From Arcicella aquatica (lineage in GTDB: Bacteria; Bacteroidota; Bacteroidia; Cytophagales; Spirosomataceae), in assembly GCF_034928825.1 (NCBI RefSeq), contig NZ_JAYFUL010000008.1, positions 112,276-176,275 on the forward strand: a stretch of DNA of 64,000 bases, read 5' to 3'. The notes below the pieces were generated by a model. It ran no database searches. It saw only the letters and a list, made by a program, of their open reading frames with translations, and was not told the origin of the DNA. Of the stretch, positions 34,262 through 42,864 are shown one piece after another. Position 1 is the first letter of the stretch, and every line of letters begins with the position of its first letter. The translations under genes and the position numbers were made by a program.

Positions 34262-35596
34262 CTAGTATTTGAATACTTTTCCTCCTGCTAATACTTCTTG
34301 TGTTTTCTCATCAAAAGTAACTTTCAAGCCTGTTCTGTAAGCAGCGTTCGACATGATTGTTGCGATTGAGTGTGAATACCCTGCTTCAATTGGTGCATGG
34401 CTTTGCTTACGTGAACGTACACATTCCATCCAGTTTTTAATGTGGGCAAACGTCAACGGGTCGCCACCAGTGTTTGCATCTGAAGCTACTTTTTGTCCTT
34501 CAAGCTTCATTGGTGCCAATAGGTTAGCTTTCAAGCCCATTGTTTTGGCATGACCTTCTGTTAAGCCTCCTGTTGATGAAATTTCGTTAGTATCCAAGTT
34601 AATCATACCACCGTTTGAGTAATATAATTCTTTCGTCTCACCTGCTGAGTTAGAGAAACGTGAAGTAAACTGTACTTGGAAGCCTGATTTAGGGTCATCT
34701 AATGGGCCGTAATCAAATACTACTGTTAGCGTATCTGCATTCGAACGACCATCTTTCCACTGATAGATACCACCGTTGGCTACTACACTTCTTGGGTGTG
34801 GTAAACCTGTAAACCAGTGTACTGTATCAATTTGGTGACTCATCCATTGTCCTGGAATTCCAGAAGAATATGGCCAGAATAAACGGTACTCTAAATATTT
34901 ACGTGGGTCAAATGCTTCGAAAGGACGGTTCATTAAATAACGTTTCCAATCTACATCTGTTTCTTTTAAGTTTTTAACTAATTCTGGTCTTCTCCAACGT
35001 TCTGGTTGGTTTACATTCCACATCAATTCTACCATCACAATCGGGCCAAATTTACCTGATTTGATAAAATCTTCAGCGGCAAAGTAGTTTTCACCACTTC
35101 TACGTTGGGAACCAATCTGAACAATTTGCTTAGACGATTTCACTGCTTTTAATACCGCACGTGCATCTTCCATGGTTTCAGCCAATGGTTTTTCGGTATA
35201 AGTATCACAACCAGCTTTTACAGCTTCTACCGTGTGCAAAGCATGTTGAAAATCGGCAGTTGAGATAAATACTGCATCCACCATTTTAGAATCATAAAGC
35301 TCTTCATTGTTTCTGAATACCTTTACGTCGCTACCCAATTGTTTATCTAAGAAAGCCTTACCTTCTTCTCTACGACGGTTCCACAAATCAGAAAGAGCCG
35401 TCATTTCAAAGTTCATTTCTTTTTGTAAAGCCTTGAAAGGTCCTACATGAGAAGCTCTGTGACGGTCAGAAAAACCTACACAACCTACTCTTACACGGTC
35501 GTTTGCACCGATAATTTTAGCGTATGATTTTGCACTAAATGTTAATGCTCCCAAGGAAGCAAAGGTTGTTTTTTGGATAAATTCTCTTCTTTCCAT
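34262..35596 (-). CDS. Gfo/Idh/MocA-family oxidoreductase with Tat signal
   Basis: A 444-residue NAD(P)-dependent sugar oxidoreductase. The N-terminus MERREFIQKTTFASLGALTFSA is a twin-arginine export signal, so the protein is periplasmic. The Rossmann part begins VRVGCVGFSDRHR, and TEKPLAE near 135 is the catalytic-lysine EKP motif. The C-terminal domain is in the extended form usual for exported Bacteroidota members. Tat export fits folding with bound nucleotide. It lies about 190 bases after the DUF1080 gene on the same strand, suggesting joint action on a modified sugar; the substrate is unknown. Confidence 0.9.
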   Translation of the reverse strand: MERREFIQKTTFASLGALTFSAKSYAKIIGANDRVRVGCVGFSDRHRASHVGPFKALQKEMNFEMTALSDLWNRRREEGKAFLDKQLGSDVKVFRNNEELYDSKMVDAVFISTADFQHALHTVEAVKAGCDTYTEKPLAETMEDARAVLKAVKSSKQIVQIGSQRRSGENYFAAEDFIKSGKFGPIVMVELMWNVNQPERWRRPELVKNLKETDVDWKRYLMNRPFEAFDPRKYLEYRLFWPYSSGIPGQWMSHQIDTVHWFTGLPHPRSVVANGGIYQWKDGRSNADTLTVVFDYGPLDDPKSGFQVQFTSRFSNSAGETKELYYSNGGMINLDTNEISSTGGLTEGHAKTMGLKANLLAPMKLEGQKVASDANTGGDPLTFAHIKNWMECVRSRKQSHAPIEAGYSHSIATIMSNAAYRTGLKVTFDEKTQEVLAGGKVFKY

Positions 35597-35784
35597 AGTT
35601 TATTTGTTTTATTAAGTAATTGGTGATTAGTGATTGGTAAATAGTGATTTGAAGTTCAATGAGTGATTAGTAATTAGTTAATAGGGATTAGATTTTATAA
35701 GACTTAAAATTCTAATCACTATTTACCAATCATTAGTCAAAAAAAAACACTAATCACCAATTACCAATCACTAATCACAAAAAA
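35597..35784. repeat. GTGATTAGTGATTGG-type word repeat
   Basis: The spacer between the oxidoreductase and DUF1080 genes is built of TGATTAGTGATTGGTAAATAG words at 35620-35700 and their inverted forms (ACTATTTACCAATCATTAG, CACTAATCACCAATTACC) at 35718-35780. It can fold into a long hairpin. It has the same architecture as the word repeats at 4380 and 23480 but a different vocabulary. Confidence 0.6.
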
Positions 35785-37143
35785 TCACAATGTTTTAATC
35801 TTAATATTCTTAAATGATACATTATTGCCGTGGTCTTGAATAAGGATGTTTCCTTTTTCTCCAGCACCAAAGCCATTGTATTTCTCGTATTTACTTCTTG
35901 CTACCAAAGCCTTGAAAATATTACTATTACGTTCATATTCTACCACTTTGAAACCATTTAACCAGTGTTGTACAATGTTGTTTGGATATACGATTACCCT
36001 AGCTTGGTTCCATTCGCCAATTTTACGTTGGAAACGCTTATCTAATTTATACGAAGGTATTAAATCATACAAGCTACTCATAGTTCGGTTACCTACCGAT
36101 CCCATTTTTGCATCTGGATGTTTTTCATCATCTAATACTTGATATTCTAACCCGATTCCAGATTTACCATTAGAATCAAACGCTTCGTTTACAAAGTATT
36201 TCACGCCAGAGTTCGCACCTTCTGTCAATTTAAATTCAAAAGTTAATTCAAATGCCCCGTACTGTTCGGTACTTACAATATCGTTACCTGTTTCAGAGCC
36301 ATCAGACGGACTCACATTGATTGTTCCATCAATTACTTTCCAGTGAATATCAGGCATTTTTTCTTGGTGAACACCTCTCCAACCTGTGAAATCCTTACCG
36401 TTGAATAATAATTTTACGCCTTGTGCTTTTTCTTGTTCAGATAACGTATTTAACGTTAAATTAATCACTGGCGTATTATCCGTCGGGCGAGGCTTTAAAT
36501 TTTCAGTCTGGATTTTGATGTTCTTCCAGCTTATTTCCATGCCTTCTTTCATGTCTCCATAAATAGCATGCACTTGCAAGGCGATAAAGCCTTTTGCGGT
36601 CATGTCATCTACCAAGTTTGAAACTGGTACATCGTTTACCCAAGTACGAATTACATTCCCGATGGCTTCGATGCGGTATTTATTCCACTGCCCATGTAAT
36701 TTAAAGGCTTTCTTACCTTCTGGATTGATGTTTGGAATATACAACCAGTCACGGCGACCTTCATCATAAATTCCACCAGACCACGCACGCTCTGAAGGGT
36801 CAACCTCTGCTTGATAGCCGTGTACTCTACCATTTTGATAATCTGGGCTAGACAAACTTCTGAATTGAATACCAGAATTCATACCGTCAGCTACTTTAAG
36901 CTCTAGTTCTAAAATAAAATCGCCGTAATCGCTTTCGGTACATAGAAATGAATTAGGCGTATCCTTTACGGTAGTGCCTACAATCTCTCCATTTCTTACA
37001 CTGTATTTAGCTTTTCCTCCTAATTGCTTGAAACCTTTCAAGGTTTTACCATCAAACAAATTAGTCCATTTTTCTTTTTGAGCAAATGACGAAAAAGATA
37101 AAATACTGATAATAAATAAAATACTTAAAAACTTTTGTCTCAT
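35785..37143 (-). CDS. Secreted protein with two DUF1080 domains
   Basis: A 452-residue protein with a signal peptide (about 1-21, ending SSFAQ). Two DUF1080 domains (3-keto-disaccharide hydrolase/LamG-like family) follow: first about 25-215 (WTNLFDGKTLKGFKQLGG and GMNSGIQFRS), second about 240-450 (KLLFNGKDFTGWRGV and GANSGVKYFV). Members with shown activity cleave 3-keto-glycosides. The Gfo/Idh/MocA gene downstream could make the 3-keto sugar, so together they may form an oxidise-then-cleave route; that is inference. Confidence 0.9.
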   Translation of the reverse strand: MRQKFLSILFIISILSFSSFAQKEKWTNLFDGKTLKGFKQLGGKAKYSVRNGEIVGTTVKDTPNSFLCTESDYGDFILELELKVADGMNSGIQFRSLSSPDYQNGRVHGYQAEVDPSERAWSGGIYDEGRRDWLYIPNINPEGKKAFKLHGQWNKYRIEAIGNVIRTWVNDVPVSNLVDDMTAKGFIALQVHAIYGDMKEGMEISWKNIKIQTENLKPRPTDNTPVINLTLNTLSEQEKAQGVKLLFNGKDFTGWRGVHQEKMPDIHWKVIDGTINVSPSDGSETGNDIVSTEQYGAFELTFEFKLTEGANSGVKYFVNEAFDSNGKSGIGLEYQVLDDEKHPDAKMGSVGNRTMSSLYDLIPSYKLDKRFQRKIGEWNQARVIVYPNNIVQHWLNGFKVVEYERNSNIFKALVARSKYEKYNGFGAGEKGNILIQDHGNNVSFKNIKIKTL

Positions 37144-37331
37144 TGTTTTATTATAAAATTAGATTTACTGTTATAAAGAATACAACATAATTTTTATACT
37201 GGATTTTATGAAAGAATATTGGAGGGTCTGTAGGGTATCCTCTTAAGTAGCATATTTTCGTAATATTTAATGGACAGAAGTTGCAATTATATTTTGTTTA
37301 TACCCAAAAAACAATATTACCTTTCGCAAAA

Positions 37332-37476
37332 CCTTACTTTTCTTCACTAGGCGTGCCCGTCAGACACAAGAAAAGTAACCGTATGGCGAACCGCAAAAGA
37401 AAGTCAAGAAATTCCAATCGCAACGGCGACCCGTCTCGCTCCGCTCAAACAGTGGAATTTCGCTAAATGCTGACGC
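37332..37476 (+). repeat. Two-hairpin dispersed element, copy D
   Basis: Hairpin 1 TTACTTTTCTT/AAGAAAAGTAA (37334-37344 with 37368-37378) has an enlarged loop. Hairpin 2 is GAAATTCCA/TGGAATTTC (37408-37416 with 37453-37461), again a different, fully paired stem. The loop contains CTCGCTCCGCTCAAACAG and the tail AAATGCTGACGC is kept. Confidence 0.87.
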
Positions 37477-37608
37477 TTAAATGGTATAAAACTTTTACGA
37501 CAGTTTTTAAATAAATAGCCTAAGCTCTTAATTTTATTCAACTGTGTTTTCCACAATATTAAATTTTACAGGTTTAGGGAGTTATTTAGACTAATTACAA
37601 AGTAATTA

Positions 37609-37639
37609 TTGACTTTTAGTATTTTTAAAACTAGCTTTG
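37609..37639 (+). promoter_or_regulatory. Consensus promoter of the PepSY/TonB-receptor genes
   Basis: TTG at 37609-37611, a 20-base spacer and TAGCTTTG at 37632-37639 match the Bacteroidota promoter. Transcription would start near 37646, giving a leader of about 145 bases before the ATG at 37793. An iron-regulated operator would be expected near here but no Fur-type box was recognised. Confidence 0.6.
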
Positions 37640-37792
37640 TTTATTATTTATAATAAATCTAAATAAATATTCATTTTAAAAGATTGGATTAAAGAAAATG
37701 AAGAATGCTTGGTGTAAATAGCAATGTTATCAATATTCCATCAGCATAAACAAAACGCTGTTTGTAGCGCGTATTTATATAAAAAACTAACC

Positions 37793-39073
37793 ATGAAACA
37801 ACAATATACTTTTCGGAAATTCATTTATGATATTCACTTGTGGCTTGGTCTACCTAGCGCAATTGTGTTGTTAATCATGTGTTTGACGGGTACACTATAT
37901 GTTTTCCAAAAAGATATTACGCAATGGGTAGATAAAGACAAATTCAAGATTCAGTTACAAGCAGGGGCAAAAATGCTCCCTGCCAATCAATTAGCGAAAG
38001 CCGTTGCCAAGGAGAAAAATGGGAAAGTAACCCTTATTCAGGTTCCTCAAAATGCTGATGAAGCATGGACTTTTACTGTCTTACCCAAAAAAGACAAAAA
38101 AGCAGAGAAAGCCAATGACGATAAAAAAGTAGCAAAGACTTCTAAAGATAAAGCTGAAAATGAGAAAGTAGCTCCTAAACAGGAAAAAACAAAGAGCTAT
38201 CTGGTAAATCCATATACGGGTGTAATTCAAGGCGATGCCCAAACGCCTACTGCTGAATTTTTCGCTACGGCTTTAAAACTGCATAGATGGTTATTGATAG
38301 AAAACCATGATATTGGAGGAGTAATAACAGGTGTGGCATGTATCATGATGATTTTTCTACAAATTACTGGACTAATGTTGTGGGCACCCACTAAAATAAA
38401 AAACTGGGGAAAATTTAGTGCTTGGAAACAGGGATTCAAGATTAAAACAGATGCTAAATTCAAGCGCATAAATTTTGATATGCACAAAGCCTTAGGCTTC
38501 TATGCCTTTATTTTTGTTACGATAATGGCTTTGACGGGGCCTTACTTTGCCTTTACATGGTACAAAAATGCCTTTGCCCAAACATTGACTGGCAAAAAAC
38601 CTAGTCCAAAAGAAACTTCTGAACAGTCTGTTTATATAAATGACCAAACTAAACCTCTGGCGTTTGAGAAAATCGTTGATAACATAAACGCCATTTATCC
38701 CTATCAAGGCACCACCCGCATTACATTGCCCAAAGATTCTGTAGGGACTGTAAATGTTTTGAAATACAAATCGGGTTTCTTGACTTCTGCGGGTATAGAC
38801 CGTGTGACCTTAGACCAATATTCGGGTAAGGTAATTGTCCTGAGTCGGTATGCCGATAAAAGCCTTGGTGAAAAAATTGTATCCTCCGCCAAGCTTATCC
38901 ACACAGGCGAATTGTTTGGTACTTTTTCTAAAATACTCTATTTCATAGCCTGCCTAATTGCTACAAGTTTACCCGTAACGGGTTTCTTGATTTGGTGGGG
39001 TAGAAATGGCTATGGAGTAAAAAAGAAAACATCAATTACTAAGAAAACTATGAAAGAAGTTATTACTTCATAG
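37793..39073 (+). CDS. PepSY-associated membrane protein, likely ferric-siderophore reductase
   Basis: A 426-residue inner-membrane protein of the PepSY_TM family (PiuB/FoxB-like). The first helix holds IYDIHLWLGLPSAIVLLIMCLTGTLYVFQ; a lysine-rich insert (about 115-140) follows, then LHRWLL, helices at about 180-205 and 232-255, and a last one near the C-terminus with ATSLPVTGFLIWW. Conserved histidines (H in DIHLW, LHRWL, DMHKALGF, IHTG) could bind haem. The ATG at 37793 was chosen because it begins the family-typical region. With the TonB receptor downstream it forms an iron uptake unit. Confidence 0.88.
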   Translation: MKQQYTFRKFIYDIHLWLGLPSAIVLLIMCLTGTLYVFQKDITQWVDKDKFKIQLQAGAKMLPANQLAKAVAKEKNGKVTLIQVPQNADEAWTFTVLPKKDKKAEKANDDKKVAKTSKDKAENEKVAPKQEKTKSYLVNPYTGVIQGDAQTPTAEFFATALKLHRWLLIENHDIGGVITGVACIMMIFLQITGLMLWAPTKIKNWGKFSAWKQGFKIKTDAKFKRINFDMHKALGFYAFIFVTIMALTGPYFAFTWYKNAFAQTLTGKKPSPKETSEQSVYINDQTKPLAFEKIVDNINAIYPYQGTTRITLPKDSVGTVNVLKYKSGFLTSAGIDRVTLDQYSGKVIVLSRYADKSLGEKIVSSAKLIHTGELFGTFSKILYFIACLIATSLPVTGFLIWWGRNGYGVKKKTSITKKTMKEVITS

Positions 39074-39164
39074 AATATAGGTTGTTTTTAGTTTTACCCA
39101 AACGGCAACCACCCCCAAGCTTCTCGTTCAGAGAAGTAAATTTCATCGAGTGATAAAAACTTTC

Positions 39165-39205
39165 CTCTGAAAAGGTAGCAACTTTTTCAGAGGCTAGAAA
39201 AGTCG
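39165..39205. other. Hairpin between reductase and receptor genes
   Basis: CCTCTGAAAA and TTTTCAGAGG form a 10-bp perfect stem near 39170-39200, followed by CTAGAAAAGTCG without a strong T run. It may set differential expression of the two iron genes, as a weak terminator or an RNA-end protector. Confidence 0.5.
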
Positions 39206-39292
39206 TTGCTACAGATGAGGTTTCTTTTATTTTTTTAAGGTTTTTCAACCATGAAAAACGCATCACAATCGTATCCTTAACAATTAATCAGC

Positions 39293-41632
39293 ATGAAATA
39301 TTTATTACTTTTTGCCCTGTTTTTGGCATCATTAACAGGTACTTTTGCCCAGAATACTGGGAGTGTAGCAGGTCGCATTATATCTGTAGATAGTATTCCA
39401 TTAGAGCTAGTTTCTGTCTCTATCAAACAGTTGAACAAGGCGACACTCACCAATGTTGACGGACAGTATCAGTTTGCTAATGTCGCATCAGGCAATTATA
39501 CTGTAACGATTCAGATGCTTGGCTTAGCAGAAAAAAACATTGCTATACAAGTAAAAGCTGGTGAAACCGCTACGTTGAACTACCAACTTACTGAAGAGAA
39601 CATTCATGCTTTGCAGGAAGTAACCGTAGTGGGAAGTGCCAACAAGTTTTCGCACAAAGAAAGCGTATATATAGCTAGGTTACCCCTTAAAAACCTAGAG
39701 AACCCACAGGTATATAATACAGTACCTAAAGCACTGATTCAAGAACAAATGGCTGTTGACTTAGGAAGCATAGGCAAAAATGTGCCTGGGGCGGGTATTC
39801 CGATGTTAGCTAACCAAGGTAGAGTAACCTTTCGCTCTAGAGGCTTTGAAACAGAACCCAATGCCCGAAATGGTGTAGCTGGACAAGCATTTTCATCTAT
39901 AGACCCTGCCAATATCGAACGTGTAGAGGCTATCAAAGGGCCATCTGCTACGCTATTCGGTACTAGTGTATCTAGTAGTTATGGTGGGCTATACAACCGT
40001 GTTACCAAAAAACCTTTCAATGGTTTTGGGGGTGAAGTAGGGTATTTTGGCGGAAGCTGGAATTATAACCGTTTAGTATTTGACATCAACACGCCTGTTA
40101 ATGCTGATAAAACGGTGCTATTCCGTTTGAACGGTGCTACAACTTTTGATAAAAGTTTTCAAGATATGGGCTTTACCAATTCTTTGAGCCTAGCTCCTAG
40201 TTTCTCCTATCAGATTACTGATAGACTTTCTTTGTTAGTTGATGTAGAGTTTGGTAAAGCAGAAGCAACATCTGTTGTACGTTTTAACCCTTTTACGGGA
40301 AGTAACAAAACGCAATCGATTGTTGATATGAAGTTTCCTTACAATCGTTTATTTGGAGCAAACGATCTTACCTATCAAACAGAAATGATGAATATATTTG
40401 CCCAATTCAACTATAAGATTTCGGACAAATGGACTTCACAAACGATTATTTCTCGTGCACGCTCGTCTATCAATGGCTATATCTCAGCATTGAATGGTCG
40501 TACAGATACAACATTGAGAGCATCCGTTATCAGAGGCTATACTGCTTTTATTGCAAATGATATTCAGCAAAACTTTATTGGCGATTTCCAAATTGGTAAA
40601 TTCCGTAATAGATTAGTTGTAGGGTTAGATTATTACAATAACTCAAACTCGTTCGATAGACTTACTATCAACGGACCCACTATCAATTTTATTAATCCAG
40701 GAACTACTTATAAAATTACCAAACAAACCATAGACGGCTTGGCATCTACAGGAACTTTACGTGCAGAAAACAATGGTGACAATACTTACGCGATATATGC
40801 ATCTGACGTATTCAATGTTAACGACAGATTAATGGCAATGCTTAGTTTAAGAGTAGATCGTTATTTCAATCAAGGTGTTTATAACATCAATACGGCCATA
40901 ACGACTGGTACTTATAACCAAACGACGCTTTCACCTAAATTAGGCTTAGTGTATCAATTGGTAAAAGATAGAGTTTCTTTATTTGGTAACTACATGAATG
41001 GCTTTTTCAACAGAAATGGCTCGGATGCACAAGGAAATTCATTTAAACCAGAACAGGCTAATCAACTTGAATATGGTGTTAAAGCAGATGTACTAAATCA
41101 TAAATTAGTAGGTACCATTAGTTACTATGATATTCAGGTAAAAGATGTGTTGAGAACAGATCCCAAAGATGCCAATTATTCAATTCAGAATGGTACACAA
41201 CAGAGCAAAGGGGTAGAAATTGAACTTACTGCTACTCCTTTCACAGGGTTCAACGTCGTAGCTGGTTATGCTTACAACGATAGTAAATATACCAATGCAG
41301 ATGAAACTGTTCAAGGATTACGTCCTGCTTTATCTGGCCCGCCAAGAACACTTAACTTCTGGGTTAGCTACCGTCTTTCTAAAGGAAACTTAAAAGGTTT
41401 GGGTCTTGGTTTTGGTGGTAACGCTGGTAGTTCGTCTTTCCAAACCAATACACAAAAAGCAAAAGTTATCATACCTTCTTATACCATGTTTGATACTACT
41501 GTTTTTTATGACCACAGCAAATTCCGTATAGGCTTTAAGGTTGATAACTTAACAAGCGAACAAGCTTGGTCAGTACGCCTAACCCCACAAGCTCCTGCTA
41601 AATTTACAGGAAATGTTACGTTGAAGTTTTAG
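39293..41632 (+). CDS. TonB-dependent siderophore receptor
   Basis: A 779-residue outer-membrane receptor. Signal peptide about 1-19 (LTGTFAQ), then a carboxypeptidase-regulatory-like beta-sandwich (about 25-105), a plug domain (about 120-235, with GIPMLANQGRVTFRSRGFETEPNARNGV and IERVEAIKGPSATLFG) and a 22-strand-type barrel ending in phenylalanine (NVTLKF). The plug signature is of the siderophore-receptor group (FoxA/FhuA-like). The reductase upstream supports ferric-siderophore import; the siderophore is unknown. Confidence 0.93.
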   Translation: MKYLLLFALFLASLTGTFAQNTGSVAGRIISVDSIPLELVSVSIKQLNKATLTNVDGQYQFANVASGNYTVTIQMLGLAEKNIAIQVKAGETATLNYQLTEENIHALQEVTVVGSANKFSHKESVYIARLPLKNLENPQVYNTVPKALIQEQMAVDLGSIGKNVPGAGIPMLANQGRVTFRSRGFETEPNARNGVAGQAFSSIDPANIERVEAIKGPSATLFGTSVSSSYGGLYNRVTKKPFNGFGGEVGYFGGSWNYNRLVFDINTPVNADKTVLFRLNGATTFDKSFQDMGFTNSLSLAPSFSYQITDRLSLLVDVEFGKAEATSVVRFNPFTGSNKTQSIVDMKFPYNRLFGANDLTYQTEMMNIFAQFNYKISDKWTSQTIISRARSSINGYISALNGRTDTTLRASVIRGYTAFIANDIQQNFIGDFQIGKFRNRLVVGLDYYNNSNSFDRLTINGPTINFINPGTTYKITKQTIDGLASTGTLRAENNGDNTYAIYASDVFNVNDRLMAMLSLRVDRYFNQGVYNINTAITTGTYNQTTLSPKLGLVYQLVKDRVSLFGNYMNGFFNRNGSDAQGNSFKPEQANQLEYGVKADVLNHKLVGTISYYDIQVKDVLRTDPKDANYSIQNGTQQSKGVEIELTATPFTGFNVVAGYAYNDSKYTNADETVQGLRPALSGPPRTLNFWVSYRLSKGNLKGLGLGFGGNAGSSSFQTNTQKAKVIIPSYTMFDTTVFYDHSKFRIGFKVDNLTSEQAWSVRLTPQAPAKFTGNVTLKF

Positions 41633-41756
41633 TAGGTAGCAACAAAAACTTTATTCTTCAAAGAAATAGAGGCAAATCATGAGTCATCCCGAATTTTCCC
41701 TAAATTTTTGCACTTTGGAGACAATTTGAGAGGTTTTCTATTTATTATTGTCTAGT

Positions 41757-41875
41757 CCTTACTTTTCTTTCCTTGATGAAAGAAAAGTAACCGCGCGGCG
41801 GACCGCAAAAGAAAATCAAGAATTCCTAATCGCATCGGCGAACCGACTCGCTACCGCTCAAACAGTAGGAATTCG
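41757..41875 (+). repeat. Two-hairpin dispersed element, copy E (inside MITE)
   Basis: Hairpin 1 TTACTTTTCTTTC/GAAAGAAAAGTAA (41759-41771 with 41778-41790) and hairpin 2 GAATTCCTA/TAGGAATTC (41820-41828 with 41866-41874). The loop reads ACTCGCTACCGCTCAAACAG, one base longer than copy C. Confidence 0.87.
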
Positions 41876-41890
41876 TTGTTCATCAATCAT

Positions 41891-41928
41891 AAAAAAGCGG
41901 TCGAAATTAGTTTTTCGACCGCTTTTTT
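41891..41928. terminator. Two-way terminator hairpin inside MITE copy 2
   Basis: The same 16-bp stem as at 21271, but the six-base loop is TTAGTT, the reverse complement of AACTAA in copy 1. The hairpin is therefore inverted relative to copy 1. It ends transcription from the receptor gene and from the convergent SUKH gene. Confidence 0.85.
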
Positions 41929-42046
41929 ATGATTTTAAAATTCGAGATGACTCATGTTTAATAACAATTAATGGTCACCAGAATTTCCACCAAGGTTTTA
42001 TGTTCTCAGGTAATTGGCAATCATTATTCATATCGCAGTTATCATA

Positions 42047-42487
42047 TTAGCCACGAAAAATACCGAATGTACCTTCATTGCTATATAATGTAATAAAATC
42101 TATTATTGAGTCACCTATATAATTCCTTTGGGGCTTATTATAGTCTTCCTGTTCATAAGTCAAATAAAAAAATTTATACTTATTCTTGTCGTATAGGTCT
42201 ATTTCAAGTCCACAGGTTTCTGAATAAATCAAATATTCTGCAAAAAACAAATATTCACCTACGTTGTCGTTATCTTTTTCAACTTCATTGATTGGTATTA
42301 TATTGAAAATCAAATCGTCACCTTCCAACCCGTTTGAGAAAGTATAAAACTCAACCAAATCATCTGGCAGTTTTATACCAAGCGTTTTTTCAATTTCATG
42401 TAATTCTTTAATGCTAATACCTTTCTTTTTATCAACTTTAAATTTAGCGGTTGAATTTATTGTGTTTAACAAGTCAGAAATGTTCAT
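42047..42487 (-). CDS. SMI1/KNR4 (SUKH) family protein
   Basis: A 146-residue SUKH-fold protein. ISIKELHEIEKTLGIKLPDDLVEFYTFSNGL near 24-54 and a middle INEVEKDN strand are the family marks. Many SUKH proteins are immunity proteins against contact-dependent or polymorphic toxins, but no toxin gene is seen nearby. It is an orphan immunity candidate, possibly carried into this site with the MITE-flanked segment. Confidence 0.85.
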   Translation of the reverse strand: MNISDLLNTINSTAKFKVDKKKGISIKELHEIEKTLGIKLPDDLVEFYTFSNGLEGDDLIFNIIPINEVEKDNDNVGEYLFFAEYLIYSETCGLEIDLYDKNKYKFFYLTYEQEDYNKPQRNYIGDSIIDFITLYSNEGTFGIFRG

Positions 42488-42597
42488 CGTTAATTGATTG
42501 TATTGAAGAGCTTTTCATACTGTGAAAACTCTCAATATATAGAAAATGCAAAACCATTGAAATATGCTATTTAGTAAACATCAATCGAAGGTTAAAA

Positions 42598-42864
42598 CTA
42601 ACTTCCGAGTATCAATCCAGTACTATTTTTTTTACAAACCCCACAATATTCTGCTTCATTTTGGCTATTATTACACCATTTACAGCCTCTTGGATTAAGT
42701 AATGCAAAATTGGAAATGATAAAGTATCCCATGATTGGCGTTATGACCAAACATATTAGTAAGGCAACGAAAAAGTTTATTTTCCTATTTTCACTTTCTT
42801 GTTTACACATTAAGATTGTAATTATCAAATAAGCAATTGGGAATATTAAAAGGAGATAACCCAT
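42598..42864 (-). CDS. Hypothetical small membrane protein with cysteine pairs
   Basis: An 88-residue protein with two hydrophobic segments (about 1-19 and 31-52) and a C-terminal tail with CKWC and CGVC, a zinc-ribbon-like or redox-type arrangement. No family recognised. It probably belongs to the same small accessory group as the SUKH gene on the same strand. Confidence 0.55.
   Translation of the reverse strand: MGYLLLIFPIAYLIITILMCKQESENRKINFFVALLICLVITPIMGYFIISNFALLNPRGCKWCNNSQNEAEYCGVCKKNSTGLILGS

Larger units (their letters stand above)
37144..37792. other. Long divergent intergenic region
   Basis: About 650 bases between the leftward DUF1080 gene and the rightward iron operon. It contains two-hairpin element copy D (37332-37476) and the iron-operon promoter (37609-37639). 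An open frame over 37281-37466 is a translation of the repeat and is not a gene. Confidence 0.55.
41678..41956. mobile_element. 279-bp MITE-like element, copy 2
   Basis: It has the same 279-bp length, terminal repeats (CATGAGTCATCCCGAATTT, one mismatch at the right end) and contents as the element at 21058, with scattered substitutions. It holds two-hairpin element copy E and a terminator hairpin at 41891-41928. It lies between the receptor gene and the convergent SUKH gene. Confidence 0.88.

Noticed and set aside
37281..37466. 61-codon frame rich in KSNRMANRKRKSRNSNRNG
   Set aside because: It is a translation of two-hairpin element copy D, not a protein.
41748..42050. 100-codon frame across the MITE
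   Set aside because: It is a translation of the MITE and its terminator hairpin; no start signal and no family.
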